64,000 nucleotides of DNA, from the NCBI RefSeq assembly GCF_029227915.1, contig NC_079882.1:17312501-17376500 (forward strand). Reading direction: 5' to 3'. The position numbers and the translations under genes are program-made. The DNA comes from Hydractinia symbiolongicarpus (Eukaryota > Cnidaria > Hydrozoa > Anthoathecata > Hydractiniidae). The stretch's first letter is position 1. Every line of letters begins with the position of its first letter. Below the pieces are notes generated by a model, which saw only the letters and a program-made list of their open reading frames with translations, was not told where the DNA came from and did no database searches. This document shows positions 27,501 to 40,204 of this stretch, piece by piece.

Positions 27501-27841
27501 ATATTACAGCCTTTATAGGACTGTGCAGGTAGTTAAGAGTGTTGTAAGGCAACGGCGGTAATGAAAACGACTTGGGACGTTGTAGCGCATTGAGACTGGA
27601 AGGACTAGGTCAATGGTGACCTGCGCAGACCGGTGAAACCACGTGATTAACGTGTGAGGCCTTTATTAGACTGCAAAGGGCCATATTGCAGCCTTTATGG
27701 GACAGTGCACGTAGTTAAGAGTGTCTTAAGGCAACGGCGCTAATGAAAACGACTTGGGACGTTGTAGCGCATTGAGACTGTAAGGACTAAGCCAATGGTA
27801 ACCTACGCCGACAGGTGAAACCACGTGATTTACGTGTGAGG
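24566..27841 (+). repeat. Block C, copy 1
   Basis: An ordered series of 18 monomers. It opens with AAAGGCCAAATT plus GGCGGTAATG and CACATGG, then a GTGGACGAAG monomer at 24930, a GGTCAT monomer at 25112, a b-like monomer at 25658, then the c-d-e trimer twice (25840-26385 and 26386-26931), and a GTATTGTAAAGCAATTACGC monomer at 27114. The same series occurs at 34761 and 40205. Private to this copy are AATCGACTTGGGACTTTG in the 25294 monomer and GACAACAGC near 25732. Confidence 0.85.
25840..26931 (+). repeat. Tandem duplication of the c-d-e trimer (2 x 546 bp)
   Basis: c (GATTTGGGAGG, CACAGGGAGATGG), d (AAAGACCAAATT, GGCGGTAATG, GGTCAATGG) and e (AAAGGGCCATATTGC, ATGGGACAG) appear twice in a row. 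The second c carries CACATTG where the first has CGCATTG. Confidence 0.85.
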
Positions 27842-30800
27842 CCTTTATTAGACTGCAAAAGGCCATATTACAGCCTTTATAGGACTGTGCACGTAGTTAA
27901 GAGTGTTGTAAAGCAACGGCGCCAATGAAAACGACTTGGGACGTTGTAGTGCATTGAGACTGGAAGGAATAGTCCAATGGTAACCTGCGCAGGCAGATGG
28001 AACCACGTGATTTACGTGTGAGGCTTTTATTAGACTGCAAAAGACCATATTACAGCCTTTATAGGACTGTGCACGTAGTTAAGAGTGTTGTAAAGCAATG
28101 GCGCTAATGAAAACGACTTGGGACGTTGTAGCACATGGAGACTGGAAGGACTAGACCAATGGTAACCTGCGCAGGCAGATGGAACCACGTGATTTACGTG
28201 TGAGGACTTTATTACACTGCAAAAGGCCATATTACAGCCTTTATAGGACTGTGCACGTAGTTAAGAGTGTTGTAAAGCAATTGCGCCAATGAAAACGACT
28301 TGGGACGTTGTAGGGCATTGAGACTGTAAGGACTAGGCCAATGGTAACCTGCGCAGACAGGTGAAACCACGTGATTTACGTGTGAGGCCTTTATTAGACT
28401 GCAAAAGGCCATATTACAGCCTTTATAGGACTGTGCACGTAGTTATGAGTGTTCTAAGGCAACTTCGCCAATGAAAACGACTTGGGACGTTGTAGTGCAT
28501 TGAGACTGGAAGGAATAGTCCAATGGTAACCTGCGCAGGCAGATGGAACCACGTGATTTACGTGTGAGGCTTTTATTAGACTGCAAAAGACCATATTACA
28601 GCCTTTATAGGACTGTGCACGTAGTTAAGAGTGTTGTAAAGCAATGGCGCTAATGAAAACGACTTGGGACGTTGTAGCACATGGAGACTGGAAGGACTAG
28701 ACCAATGGTAACCTGCGCAGGCAGATGGAACCACGTGATTTACGTGTGAGGACTTTATTACACTGCAAAAGGCCATATTACAGCCTTTATAGGACTGTGC
28801 ACGTAGTTAAGAGTGTTGTAAAGCAATTGCGCCAATGAAAACGACTTGGGACGTTGTAGCGCATTGAGACTGTAAGGACTAGGCCAATGGTAACCTGCGC
28901 AGACAGGTGAAACCACGTGATTTACGTGTGAGGCCTTTATTAGACTGCAAAAGGCCATATTACAGCCTTTATAGGACTGTGCACGTAGTTAAGAGTGTTC
29001 TAAGGCAACTTCGCCAATGAAAACGACTTGGGACGTTGTAGTGCATTGAGACTGGAAGGAATAGTCCAATGGTAACCTGCGCAGGCAGATGGAACCACGT
29101 GATTTACGTGTGAGGCTTTTATTAGACTGCAAAAGGCCATATTACAGCCTTTATAGGACTGTGCACGTAGTTAAGAGTGTTGTAAAGCAATGGCGCTAAT
29201 GAAAACGACTTGGGACGTTGTAGCACATGGAGACTGGAAGGACTAGACCAATGGTAACCTGCGCAGGCAGATGGAACCACGTGATTTACGTGTGAGGCTT
29301 TTATTAGACTGCAAAAGACCATATTACAGCCTTTATAGGACTGTGCACGTAGTTAAGAGTGTTGTAAAGCAATGGCGCTAATGAAAACGACTTGGGACGT
29401 TGTAGCACATGGAGACTGGAAGGACTAGACCAATGGTAACCTGCGCAGGCAGATGGAACCACGTGATTTACGTGTGAGGACTTTATTACACTGCAAAAGG
29501 CCATATTACAGCCTTTATAGGACTGTGCACGTAGTTAAGAGTGTTCTAAGGCAACTTCGCCAATGAAAACGACTTGGGACGTTGTAGCGCATGGAGACTG
29601 GAAGGACTAGGCCAATGGTGACCTGCGCAGACCAGAGAAACCACGTAATTAACGTGTGAGGCCTTTATTTGACTGCAAAGGGCAATACTACAGCCTTTAT
29701 AGGACTGTGCACGTAGTTAAGAGTGTCTTAAGGCAGCGGCGCTAATGAAAACGACTTGAGACGTTGTAGCACATTGAGACTGGAAGGACTAGGCCAATGG
29801 TAACCTGCGCAGACCGGTGAAACCACGTGATTTACGTGTGAGGCCTTTATTAGACTGCAAAAGGCCGTATTACAGCCCTTATAGGACTGTGCACGTAAGA
29901 GTTAAGAGTGTTGTAAAGCAATGGCGCTAATGAAAACGACTTGGGACGTTGTAGCACATGGAGACTGGAAGGACTAGACCAATGGTAACCTGCGCAGGCA
30001 GATGGAACCACGTGATTTACGTGTGAGGACTTTATTACACTGCAAAAGGCCATATTACAGCCTTTATAGGACTGTGCACGTAGTTAAGAGTGTTGTAAAG
30101 CAATTGCGCCAATGAAAACGACTTGGGACGTTGTAGCGCATTGAGACTGTAAGGACTAGGCCAATGGTAACCTGCGCAGACAGGTGAAACCACGTGATTT
30201 ACGTGTGAGGCCTTTATTAGACTGCAAAAGGCCATATTACAGCCTTTATAGGACTGTGCACGTAGTTAAGAGTGTTCTAAGGCAACTTCGCCAATGAAAA
30301 CGACTTGGGACGTTGTAGTGCATTGAGACTGGAAGGAATAGTCCAATGGTAACCTGCGCAGGCAGATGGAACCACGTGATTTACGTGTGAGGCTTTTATT
30401 AGACTGCAAAAGGCCATATTACAGCCTTTATAGGACTGTGCACGTAGTTAAGAGTGTTGTAAAGCAATGGCGCTAATGAAAACGACTTGGGACGTTGTAG
30501 CACATGGAGACTGGAAGGACTAGACCAATGGTAACCTGCGCAGGCAGATGGAACCACGTGATTTACGTGTGAGGCTTTTATTAGACTGCAAAAGACCATA
30601 TTACAGCCTTTATAGGACTGTGCACGTAGTTAAGAGTGTTGTAAAGCAATGGCGCTAATGAAAACGACTTGGGACGTTGTAGCACATGGAGACTGGAAGG
30701 ACTAGACCAATGGTAACCTGCGCAGGCAGATGGAACCACGTGATTTACGTGTGAGGACTTTATTACACTGCAAAAGGCCATATTACAGCCTTTATAGGAC

Positions 30801-31302
30801 TGTGCACGTAGTTAAGAGTGTTGTAAAGCAATTGCGCCAATGAAAACGACTTGGGACGTTGTAGCGCATTGAGACTGTAAGGACTAGGCCAATGGTAACC
30901 TGCGCAGACAGGTGAAACCACGTGATTTACGTGTGAGGCCTTTATTAGACTGCAAAAGGCCATATTACAGCCTTTATAGGACTGTGCACGTAGTTAAGAG
31001 TGTTCTAAGGCAACTTCGCCAATGAAAACGACTTGGGACGTTGTAGTGCATTGAGACTGGAAGGAATAGTCCAATGGTAACCTGCGCAGGCAGATGGAAC
31101 CACGTGATTTACGTGTGAGGCTTTTATTAGACTGCAAAAGGCCATATTACAGCCTTTATAGGACTGTGCACGTAGTTAAGAGTGTTGTAAAGCAATGGCG
31201 CTAATGAAAACGACTTGGGACGTTGTAGGACATGGAGACTGGAAGGACTAGACCAATGGTAACCTGCGCAGGCAGGTGAAACCACGTGATTTACGTATGA
31301 AG
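27842..31302 (+). repeat. Expanded P-Q-R-P' cassette region
   Basis: Order by start: 27842 R-like right half, 28024 P, 28206 Q, 28388 R (GTTATGAG form), 28570 P, 28752 Q, 28934 R, 29116 P', 29298 P, 29480 Q/R fusion, 29662 diverged (ACCAGAGAAACC, GGCAGCGG), 29844 the 185-bp P form, 30029 Q, 30211 R, 30393 P', 30575 P, 30757 Q, 30939 R, 31121 P'. Both 546-bp (trimer) and 728-bp (tetramer) periods are present. Confidence 0.85.
29844..30028 (+). repeat. 185-bp monomer (3-bp insertion) in P background
   Basis: It carries the same CGTAAGAGTTAAG insertion as 13824, but in a P-type monomer (AATGGCGCTAATG, CACATGG) with the private changes GGCCGTATTAC and GCCCTTATAGG. Confidence 0.9.
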
Positions 31303-34300
31303 CCTTTACTAGACTGCAAAAGGCCAAATTACAGCCTTTATAGGACTGTGCACGTAGTTAAGAGTGTTGTAAGGCAACGGCGGTAATGAAAACGACTTGG
31401 GACGTTGTAGCACATGGAGACTGGAAGGACTAGACCAATGGTAACCTGCGCAGACAGGTGAAACCACGTGATTTACGTATGAAGCCTTTACTAGACTGCA
31501 AAAGGCCAAATTACAGCCTTTATAGGACTGTGCACGTAGTTAAGAGTGTTGTAAGGCAACGGCGCTAATGAAAACGACTTGGGACGTTGTAGCGCATTGA
31601 GACTGTAAGGACTAGGCCAATGGTAACCTACGCCGACAGGTGAAACCACGTGATTTACGTGTGAGGCCTTTATTAGACTGAAAAAGGCCATATTACAGCC
31701 TTTATAGGACTGTGGACGTAGTTAAGAGTGTTGTAAAGCAACGGCGCCAATGAAAACGACTTGGGACGTTGTAGCGCATTGAGACTGTAAGGACTAGGCC
31801 AATGGTAACCTGCACAGACAGGTTAAACCACGTGATTTACGTGTGAGACCTTTATTAGACTGCAAAAGGCCATATTACAGCCTTTATAGGACTGTGCACG
31901 TAGTTAAGAGTGTTGTAAAGCAACGGCGCCAATAAAAACGACTTGGGACGTTGTAGCGCATTGAGACTGTTAGGACTAGGCCAATGGTAACCTGCGCAGA
32001 CAGGTGAAACCACGTGATTTATGTGTGAGGCTTTTATTAGACTGCAAAAGGTCATATTACAGCCTTTATAGGACTGTGCACGTAGTTAAGAGTGTTGTAA
32101 AGCAATGGCGCTAATGAAAACGACTTGGGATGTTGTAGCACATGGAGACTGGAAGGACTAGACCAATGGTAACCTGCGCAGGCAGATGGAACCACGTGAT
32201 TTACGTGTGAGGACTTTATTAGACTGCAAAAGGCCATATTACAGCCTTTATAGGACTGTGCACGTAGTTAAGAGTGTTGTAAAGCAATTGCGCCAATGAA
32301 AACGACTTGGGACGTTGTAGCGCATTGAGACTGTAAGGACTAGGCCAATGGTAACCTACGCCGACAGGTGAAACCACGTGATTTACGTGTGAGGCCTTTA
32401 TTAGACTGAAAAAGGCCATATTACAGCCTTTATAGGACTGTGCACGTAGTTAAGAGTGTTGTAAAGCAACGGCGCCAATGAAAACGACTTGGGACTTTGT
32501 AGCGCATTGAGACTGTAAGGACTAGGCCAATGGTAACCTGCACAGACAGGTTAAACCACGTGATTTACGTGTGAGGCCTTTATTAGACTGCAAAAGGCCA
32601 TATTACAGCCTTTATAGGACTGTGCACGTAGTTAAGAGTGTTGTAAAGCAACGGCGCCAATAAAAACGACTTGGGACGTTGTAGCGCATTGAGACTGTAA
32701 GGACTAGGCCAATGGTAACCTACGCAGACAGGTGAAACCACGTGATTTACGCATGAAGCATTTACTAGACCGCAAAAGGCCAAATTACAGCCTTTTTAGG
32801 ACTGTGCACGTAGTTAAGAGTGTCTTAAGGCAACGGCACTAATGAAAACGACTTGAGACGTTGTAGCGCATTGAGACTGGAAGGACTAGGCCAATGGAAA
32901 CCTGCACAGGCAAATGGAACCACGTGATTTACGTGTGAGGCCTTTATTAGACTGCAAAAGGCTATAATACAGCCTTTATAGGACTGTGGACGAAGTTAAG
33001 AGTGTTCTAAGGCAACTTCGCTAATGAAAACTACTTGGGACGTTGTAGCGCATTGAGACTGTAAGGACTACGCCAATGGTAACCTACGCCGACAGGTGAA
33101 ACCACGTGATTTACGTGTGAGGCCTTTATTAGACTGAAAAAGGCCATATTACAGCCTTTATAGGACTGTGCACGTAGTTAAGAGTGTTGTAAAGCAACGG
33201 CGCCAATGAAAACGACTTGGGACGTTGTAGCGCATTGAGACTGTAAGGACTAGGCCAATGGTAACCTGCACAGACAGGTTAAACCACGTGATTTACGTGT
33301 GAGGCCTTTATTAGACTGCAAAAGGCCATATTACAGCCTTTATAGGACTGTGCACGTAGTTATGAGTGTTCTAAGGCAACTTCGCCAATGAAAACGACTT
33401 GGGACGTTGTAGTGCATTGAGACTGGAAGGAATAGTCCAATGGTAACCTGCGCAGGCAGATGGAACCACGTGATTTACGTGTGAGGCTTTTATTAGACTG
33501 CAAAAGACCATATTACAGCCTTTATAGGACTGTGCACGTAGTTAAGAGTGTTGTAAAGCAATGGCGCTAATGAAAACGACTTGGGACGTTGTAGCACATG
33601 GAGACTGGAAGGACTAGACCAATGGTAACCTGCGCAGGCAGATGGAACCACGTGATTTACGTGTGAGGACTTTATTAGACTGCAAAAGGCCATATTACAG
33701 CCTTTATAGGACTGTGCACGTAGTTAAGAGTGTTGTAAAGCAATTGCGCCAATAAAAACGACTTGGGACGTTGTAGCGCATTGAGACTGTAAGGACTAGG
33801 CCAATGGTAACCTGCGCAGACAGGTGAAACCACGTGATTTACGTGTGAGGCCTTTATTAGACTGCAAAAGGCCATATTACAGCCTTTATAGGACTGTGCA
33901 CGTAGTTAAGAGTGTTGTAAGGCAACTTCGCCAATGAAAACGACTTGGGACGTTGTAGTGCATTGAGACTGTAAGGACTAGGCCAATGGTAACCTGCGCA
34001 GACAGGTGAAACCACGTGATTTACGTGTGAGGCCTTTATTAGACTGCAAAAGGCCATATTACAGCCTTTATAGGACTGTGCACGTAGTTATGAGTGTTCT
34101 AAGGCAACTTCGCCAATGAAAACGACTTGGGACGTTGTAGTGCATTGAGACTGGAAGGAATAGTCCAATGGTAACCTGCGCAGGCAGATGGAACCACGTG
34201 ATTTACGTGTGAGGCTTTTATTAGACTGCAAAAGACCATATTACAGCCTTTATAGGACTGTGCACGTAGTTAAGAGTGTTGTAAAGCAATGGCGCTAATG

Positions 34301-34760
34301 AAAACGACTTGGGACGTTGTAGCACATGGAGACTGGAAGGACTAGACCAATGGTAACCTGCGCAGGCAGATGGAACCACGTGATTTACGTGTAAGGACTT
34401 TATTACACTGCAAAAGGCCATATTACAGCCTTTATAGGACTGTGCACGTAGTTAAGAGTGTTGTAAAGCAATTGCGCCAATGAAAACGACTTGGGACGTT
34501 GTAGCGCATTGAGACTGTAAGGACTAGGCCAATGGTAACCTGCGCAGACAGGTGAAACCACGTGATTTACGTGTGAGGCCTTTATTAGACTGCAAAAGGC
34601 CATATTACAGCCTTTATAGGACTGTGCACGTAGTTAAGAGTGTTCTAAGGCAACTTCGCCAATGAAAACGACTTGGGACGTTGTAGTGCATTGAGACTGG
34701 AAGGAATAGTCCAATGGTAACCTGCGCAGGCAGGTGAAACCACGTGATTTACGTATGAAG
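31303..34760 (+). repeat. Second copy of domain-B type sequence
   Basis: One C-opening monomer (31303) is followed by the domain-B order: 31485 (TACGCCGAC right half), 31849 (AATAAAAACG), 32031 type g, 32213 (CAATTGCGCC), 32577 (GCATGAAGC), 32941 type a with GTGGACGAAG, then P, Q and R types from 33487 to 34579. Monomers at 33487-34397 match 22564-23474 at an offset of 10923 bp (60 x 182 + 3). The 3 bp is the insertion at 29844. Confidence 0.8.
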
Positions 34761-37700
34761 CCTTTACTAGACTGCAAAAGGCCAAATTACAGCCTTTATA
34801 GGACTGTGCACGTAGTTAAGAGTGTTGTAAGGCAACGGCGGTAATGAAAACGACTTGGGACGTTGTAGCACATGGAGACTGGAAGGACTAGACCAATGGT
34901 AACCTGCGCAGACAGGTGAAACCACGTGATTTACGTATGAAGCCTTTACTAGACTGCAAAAGGCCAAATTACAGCCTTTATAGGACTGTGCACGTAGTTA
35001 AGAGTGTTGTAAGGCAACGGCGGTAATGAAAACGACTTGGGACGTTGTAGCGCATTGAGACTGGAAGGACTAGGCCAATGGAAACCTGCACAGGCAAATG
35101 GAACCTCGTGATTTACGTGTGAGGCCTTTATTAGACTGCAAAAGGCCATAATACAGCCTTTATAGGACTGTGGACGAAGTTAAGAGTGTTCTAAGGCAAC
35201 TTCGCCAATGAAAACGACTTGGGACGTTGTAGTGCATTGAGACTGTAAGGACTAGGCCAATGGTAACCTGCGCAGACAGGTGAAAACACGTGATTTACGT
35301 GTGAGGCCTTTATTAGACTGCAAAAGGTCATATTACAGCCTTTATAGGACTGTGCACGTAGTTAAGAGTGTTCTAAGGCAACTTCGCCAATGAAAACGAC
35401 TTGGGACGTTGTAGTGCATTGAGACTGGAAGGAATAGTCCAATGGTAACCTGTGCAGGCAGATGGAACCACGTGATTTACGTGTGAGGCTTTTATTAGAC
35501 TGCAAAAGGCCATATTACAGCCTTTATAGGACTGTGCACGTAGTTAAGAGTGTTGTAAAGCAATGGCGCTAATGAAAACGACTTGGGACGTTGTAGCACA
35601 TGGAGACTGGAAGGACTAGACCAATGGTAACCTGCGCAGGCAGGTGAAACCACGTGATTTACGTATGAAGCCTTTACTAGACTGCAAAAGGCCAAATTAC
35701 AGCCTTTATAGGACTGTGCACGTAGTTAAGAGTGTTGTAAGGCAACGGCGGTAATGAAAACGACTTGGGACGTTGTAGCGCATTGAGACTGGAAGGACTA
35801 CGCCATTGGTAACCTGCGCAGACCGGTGAAACCACGTGATTTACGTGTGAGGCCTTTATTAGACTGCAAAAGGCCATATTACAGCCTTTATAGGACTGTG
35901 CACGTATTTAAGAGTGTTGTAAGGCAACAGCGATAATGAAAACAACTTGAGACGTTGTAGCGCCTTTAGACTGGAAGGAATAGTCCAATGGTAACCTGCG
36001 CAGACCGGTGAAACCATTTGATTTACGTGTGAGGCCTTTATTAGACTGCAAAAGGCCATATTACAGCCTTTACAGGACTGTGCACGTAGTTAAGAGTGTT
36101 GTAAAGCAACAGCGCTAATGAAAACGATTTGGGAGGTTGTAGCGCATTGAGACTGGAACGACTAGTCCAATGGTAACCTGCACAGGGAGATGGAACCACG
36201 TGATTTACGTGTGAGGCCTTTATTAGACTGCAAAAGACCAAATTACAGCCTTTATGGGACAGTGCACGTAGTTAAGAGTGTCTTAAGGCAACGGCGCTAA
36301 TGAAAACGACTTGGGACGTTGTAGCGCATTGAGACTGTAAGGACTAGGCCAATGGTAACCTACGCCGACAGGTGAAACCACGTGATTTACGTGTGAGGCC
36401 TTTATTAGACTGCAAAAGGCCATATTACAGCCTTTATAGGACTGTGCACGTAGTTAAGAGTGTTGTAAAGCAACGGCGCCAATGAAAACGACTTGGGACG
36501 TTGTAGCGCATTGAGACTGTAAGGACTAGGCCAATGGTAACCTGCGCAGACAGGTTAAACCACGTGATTTACGTGTGAGGCCTTTATTAGACTGCAAAAG
36601 GCCATATTACAGCCTTTATAGGACTGTGCACGTAGTTAAGAGTATTGTAAAGCAATTACGCTAATGAAAACGACTTGGGACGTTGTAGCACATGGAGACT
36701 GGAAGGACTAGACCAATGGTAACCTGCGCAGGCAGGTGAAACCACGTGATTTGCGTATGAAGCCTTTACTAGACTGCAAAAGGCCAAATTACAGCCTTTA
36801 TAGGACTGTGCACGTAGTTAAGAGTGTTGTAAGGCAACGGCTCTAATGAAAACGACTTGGGACGTTGTAGCGCATTCAAATTGGAAGGACTAGGCCAATG
36901 GTAACCTGCGCAGACCGGTGAAACCACGTGATTTACGTGTGAGGCCTTTATTAGACTGCAAAAGGCCATATTACAGCCTTTATAGGACTGTGCAGGTAGT
37001 TAAGAGTGTTGTAAGGCAACGGCGGTAATGAAAACGACTTGGGACGTTGTAGCGCATTGAGACTGGAAGGACTAGGTCAATGGTGACCTGCGCAGACCGG
37101 TGAAACCACGTGATTAACGTGTGAGGCCTTTATTAGACTGCAAAGGGCCATATTGCAGCCTTTATGGGACAGTGCACGTAGTTAAGAGTGTCTTAAGGCA
37201 ACGGCGCTAATGAAAACGACTTGGGACGTTGTAGCGCATTGAGACTGTAAGGACTAGGCCAATGGTAACCTACGCCGACAGGTGAAACCACGTGATTTAC
37301 GTGTGAGGCCTTTATTAGACTGCAAAAGGCCATATTACAGCCTTTATAGGACTGTGCACGTAGTTAAGAGTGTTGTAAAGCAACGGCGCCAATGAAAACG
37401 ACTTGGGACGTTGTAGCGCATTGAGACTGTAAGGACTAGGCCAATGGTAACCTGCGCAGACAGGTTAAACCACGTGATTTACGTGTGAGGCCTTTATTAG
37501 ACTGCAAAAGGCCATATTACAGCCTTTATAGGACTGTGCACGTAGTTAAGAGTATTGTAAAGCAATTACGCTAATGAAAACGACTTGGGACGTTGTAGCA
37601 CATGGAGACTGGAAGGACTAGACCAATGGTAACCTGCGCAGGCAGGTGAAACCACGTGATTTGCGTATGAAGCCTTTACTAGACTGCAAAAGGCCAAATT

Positions 37701-37854
37701 ACAGCCTTTATAGGACTGTGCACGTAGTTAAGAGTGTTGTAAGGCAACGGCTCTAATGAAAACGACTTGGGACGTTGTAGCGCATTCAAATTGGAAGGAC
37801 TAGGCCAATGGTAACCTGCGCAGACCGGTGAAACCACGTGATTTACGTGTGAGG
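34761..37854 (+). repeat. Block C, copy 2 (c-d-e trimer collapsed)
   Basis: It matches copy 1 at an offset of 10195 bp from 24566 up to the c monomer at 36035. The next unit, 36217-36398, begins as type d (AAAGACCAAATT) and ends as type e (ATGGGACAG, GTCTTAAGG), then the series resumes. Copy 3 has d-e-c-d-e at this place, so four monomers are missing. A 910-bp tandem duplication follows. Confidence 0.85.
36217..36398 (+). repeat. Chimeric d/e monomer (recombination junction)
   Basis: The left 35-40 bp carry the type-d signature and the rest carries type e. The switch lies within ACAGCCTTTAT, which both types share. It marks the loss of four monomers relative to block C copy 3 (41653-42562). 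Confidence 0.8.
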
Positions 37855-37873
37855 CCTTTATTAGACTGCAAAA
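36254..37873 (+). repeat. 910-bp (5-monomer) tandem duplication
   Basis: The e, f, GTTAAACC, GTATTGTAA and CATTCAAATTGG monomers occur twice with a spacing of 910 bp (for example 36763 and 37673). The same pair is at 42927 and 43837. Copy 1 of block C has this stretch once only. Confidence 0.85.
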
Positions 37874-39112
37874 GGCCATATTACAGCCTTTATAGGACTG
37901 TGCAGGTAGTTAAGAGTGTTCTAAGGCCACGGCGCTAAGGAAAACGACTTGGAACGTTGTAGTGCATTGGGACTGGAAGGAATAGTCCAATGGTAACCTG
38001 CGCAGGCAGATGGAACCACGTGATTTACGTGTGAGGACTTTATTAAACTGCAAAAGGCCATATTACAGCCTTTATAGGACAGTGCACGTAGTTAACGGCG
38101 CCAATGAAAACGACTTGGGACGTTGTAGCGCATTGAGACTGTAAGGACTAGGCCAATGGTAACCTGCGCAGACAGTTGAAACCACGTGATTTACGTGTGA
38201 GGCCTTTATTAGACTGCAAAAGGCCATATTACAGCCTTTATAGGACTGTGCACGTAGTTAAGAGTGTTGTAAGGCAACGGCGGTAATGAAAACGACTTGG
38301 GACGTTGTAGCGCATTGAGACTGGAAGGACTAGGTCAATGGTGACCTGCGCAGACCGTTGAAACCACGTGATTAACGTGTGAGGCCTTTATTAGACTGCA
38401 AAGGGCCAAATTACAGCCTTTATAGGACAGTGCACGTAGTTAAGAGTGTCTTAAGGCAACGGCGCTAATGAAAACGACTTGGGACGTTGTAGCGCATTGA
38501 GACTGTAAGGACTAGGCCAATGGTAAACTACGCCAACAGGTGAAACCACGTGATTTACGTGTGAGGCCTTTATTAGACTGCAAAAGGCCATATTACAGCC
38601 TTTATAGGACTGTGCAGGTAGTTAAGAGTGTTCTAAGGCCACGGCGTTAAGGAAAACCACTAGGAACGTTGTAGTGCATTGAGACTGGAAGGAATAGTCC
38701 AATGGTAACCTGCGCAGGCAGATGGAACCACGTGATTTACGTGTGAGGACTTTATTAGACTGCAAAAGGCCATATTACAGCCTTTATAGGACTGTGCACG
38801 TAGTTAAGAGTGTTGTAAAGCAATGGCGCTAATGAAAAAGACTTGGGACGTTGTAGCACATGGAGACTGGAACGACTAGACCAATGGTAACCTGCGCAGG
38901 CAGGTGAAACCACGTGATTTACGTATGAAGCCTTTACTAGACTGCAAAAGGCCAAATTACAGCCTTTATAGGACTGTGCACGTAGTTAAGAGTGTTTTAA
39001 GGCAACGGCGCTAATGAAAACGACTTGGGACGTTGTAGCGCATTCAAATTGGAAGGACTAGGCCAATGGTAACCTGCGCAGACAGGTGAAACCACGTGAT
39101 TTACGTGTGAGG
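37855..39112 (+). repeat. Block D, copy 1
   Basis: It opens with a monomer carrying GTGCAGGTAG, GGCCACGGCGCTAAGG and GCATTGGGACTGG, followed by the 166-bp monomer. Further on, a monomer with GGCGTTAAGG and CCACTAGGAACG (CCACTAGG at about 38656) is followed by one with GAAAAAGACTTGGG. This order recurs with the CCACTAGG marker near 44638, 48083, 51892, 58357 and 62348. Confidence 0.85.
38037..38202 (+). repeat. 166-bp monomer (16-bp deletion), copy 1
   Basis: GTAGTTAACGGCGCC joins GTAGTTAA directly to CGGCGCC, losing 16 bp of the usual GAGTGTTGTAAAGCAA stretch. It starts with ACTTTATTAAACTG. Confidence 0.92.
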
Positions 39113-40204
39113 CCTTTATTAGACTGCAAAAGGCCATATTACAGCCTTTATAGGACTGTGCACGTAGTTAAGAGTGTTCTAAGGCAACTTCGCCAATGAA
39201 AACGACTTGGGACGTTGTAGTGCATTGAGACTGGAAGGAATAGTCCAATGGTAACCTGCGCAGGCAGATGGAACCACGTGATTTACGTGTGAGGCTTTTA
39301 TAAGACTGCAAAAGGCCATATTACAGCCTTTATAGGACTGTGCACGTAGTTAAGAGTGTTGTAAAGCAATGGCGCTAATGAAAACGACTTGGGACGTTGT
39401 AGCACATGGAGACTGGAAGGACTAGACCAATGGTAACCTGCGCAGGCAGATGGAACCACGTGATTTACGTGTGAGGCTTTTATTAGACTGCAAAAGACCA
39501 TATTACAGCCTTTATAGGACTGTGCACGTAGTTAAGAGTGTTGTAAAGCAATGGCGCTAATGAAAACGACTTGGGACGTTGTAGCACATGGAGACTGGAA
39601 GGACTAGACCAATGGTAACCTGCGCAGGCAGATGGAACCACGTGATTTACGTGTGAGGACTTTTTTACACTGCAAAAGGCCATATTACAGCCTTTATAGG
39701 ACTGTGCACGTAGTTAAGAGTGTTGTAAAGCAATTGCGCCAATGAAAACGACTTGGGACGTTGTAGCGCATTGAGACTGTAAGGACTAGGCCAATGGTAA
39801 CCTGCGCAGACAGGTGAAACCACGTGATTTACGTGTGAGGCCTTTATTAGACTGCAAAAGGCCATATTACAGCCTTTATAGGACTGTGCACGTAGTTAAG
39901 AGTGTTCTAAGGCAACTTCGCCAATGAAAACGACTTGGGACGTTGTAGTGCATTGAGACTGGAAGGAATAGTCCAATGGTAACCTGCGCAGGCAGATGGA
40001 ACCACGTGATTTACGTGTGAGGCTTTTATTAGACTGCAAAAGGCCATATTACAGCCTTTATAGGACTGTGCACGTAGTTAAGAGTGTTGTAAAGCAATGG
40101 CGCTAATGAAAACGACTTGGGACGTTGTAGCACATGGAGACTGGAAGGACTAGACCAATGGTAACCTGCGCAGGCAGGTGAAACCACGTGATTTACGTAT
40201 GAAG
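39113..40204 (+). repeat. R-P'-P-Q-R-P' cassette
   Basis: It matches 30211-31302 at an offset of 8902 bp (49 x 182 - 16). The 16 bp is the deletion at 38037. The unit at 39295 has TTTATAAGACTG instead of TTTATTAGACTG, and the Q unit at 39659 has TTTTTTACACTG. Confidence 0.85.
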
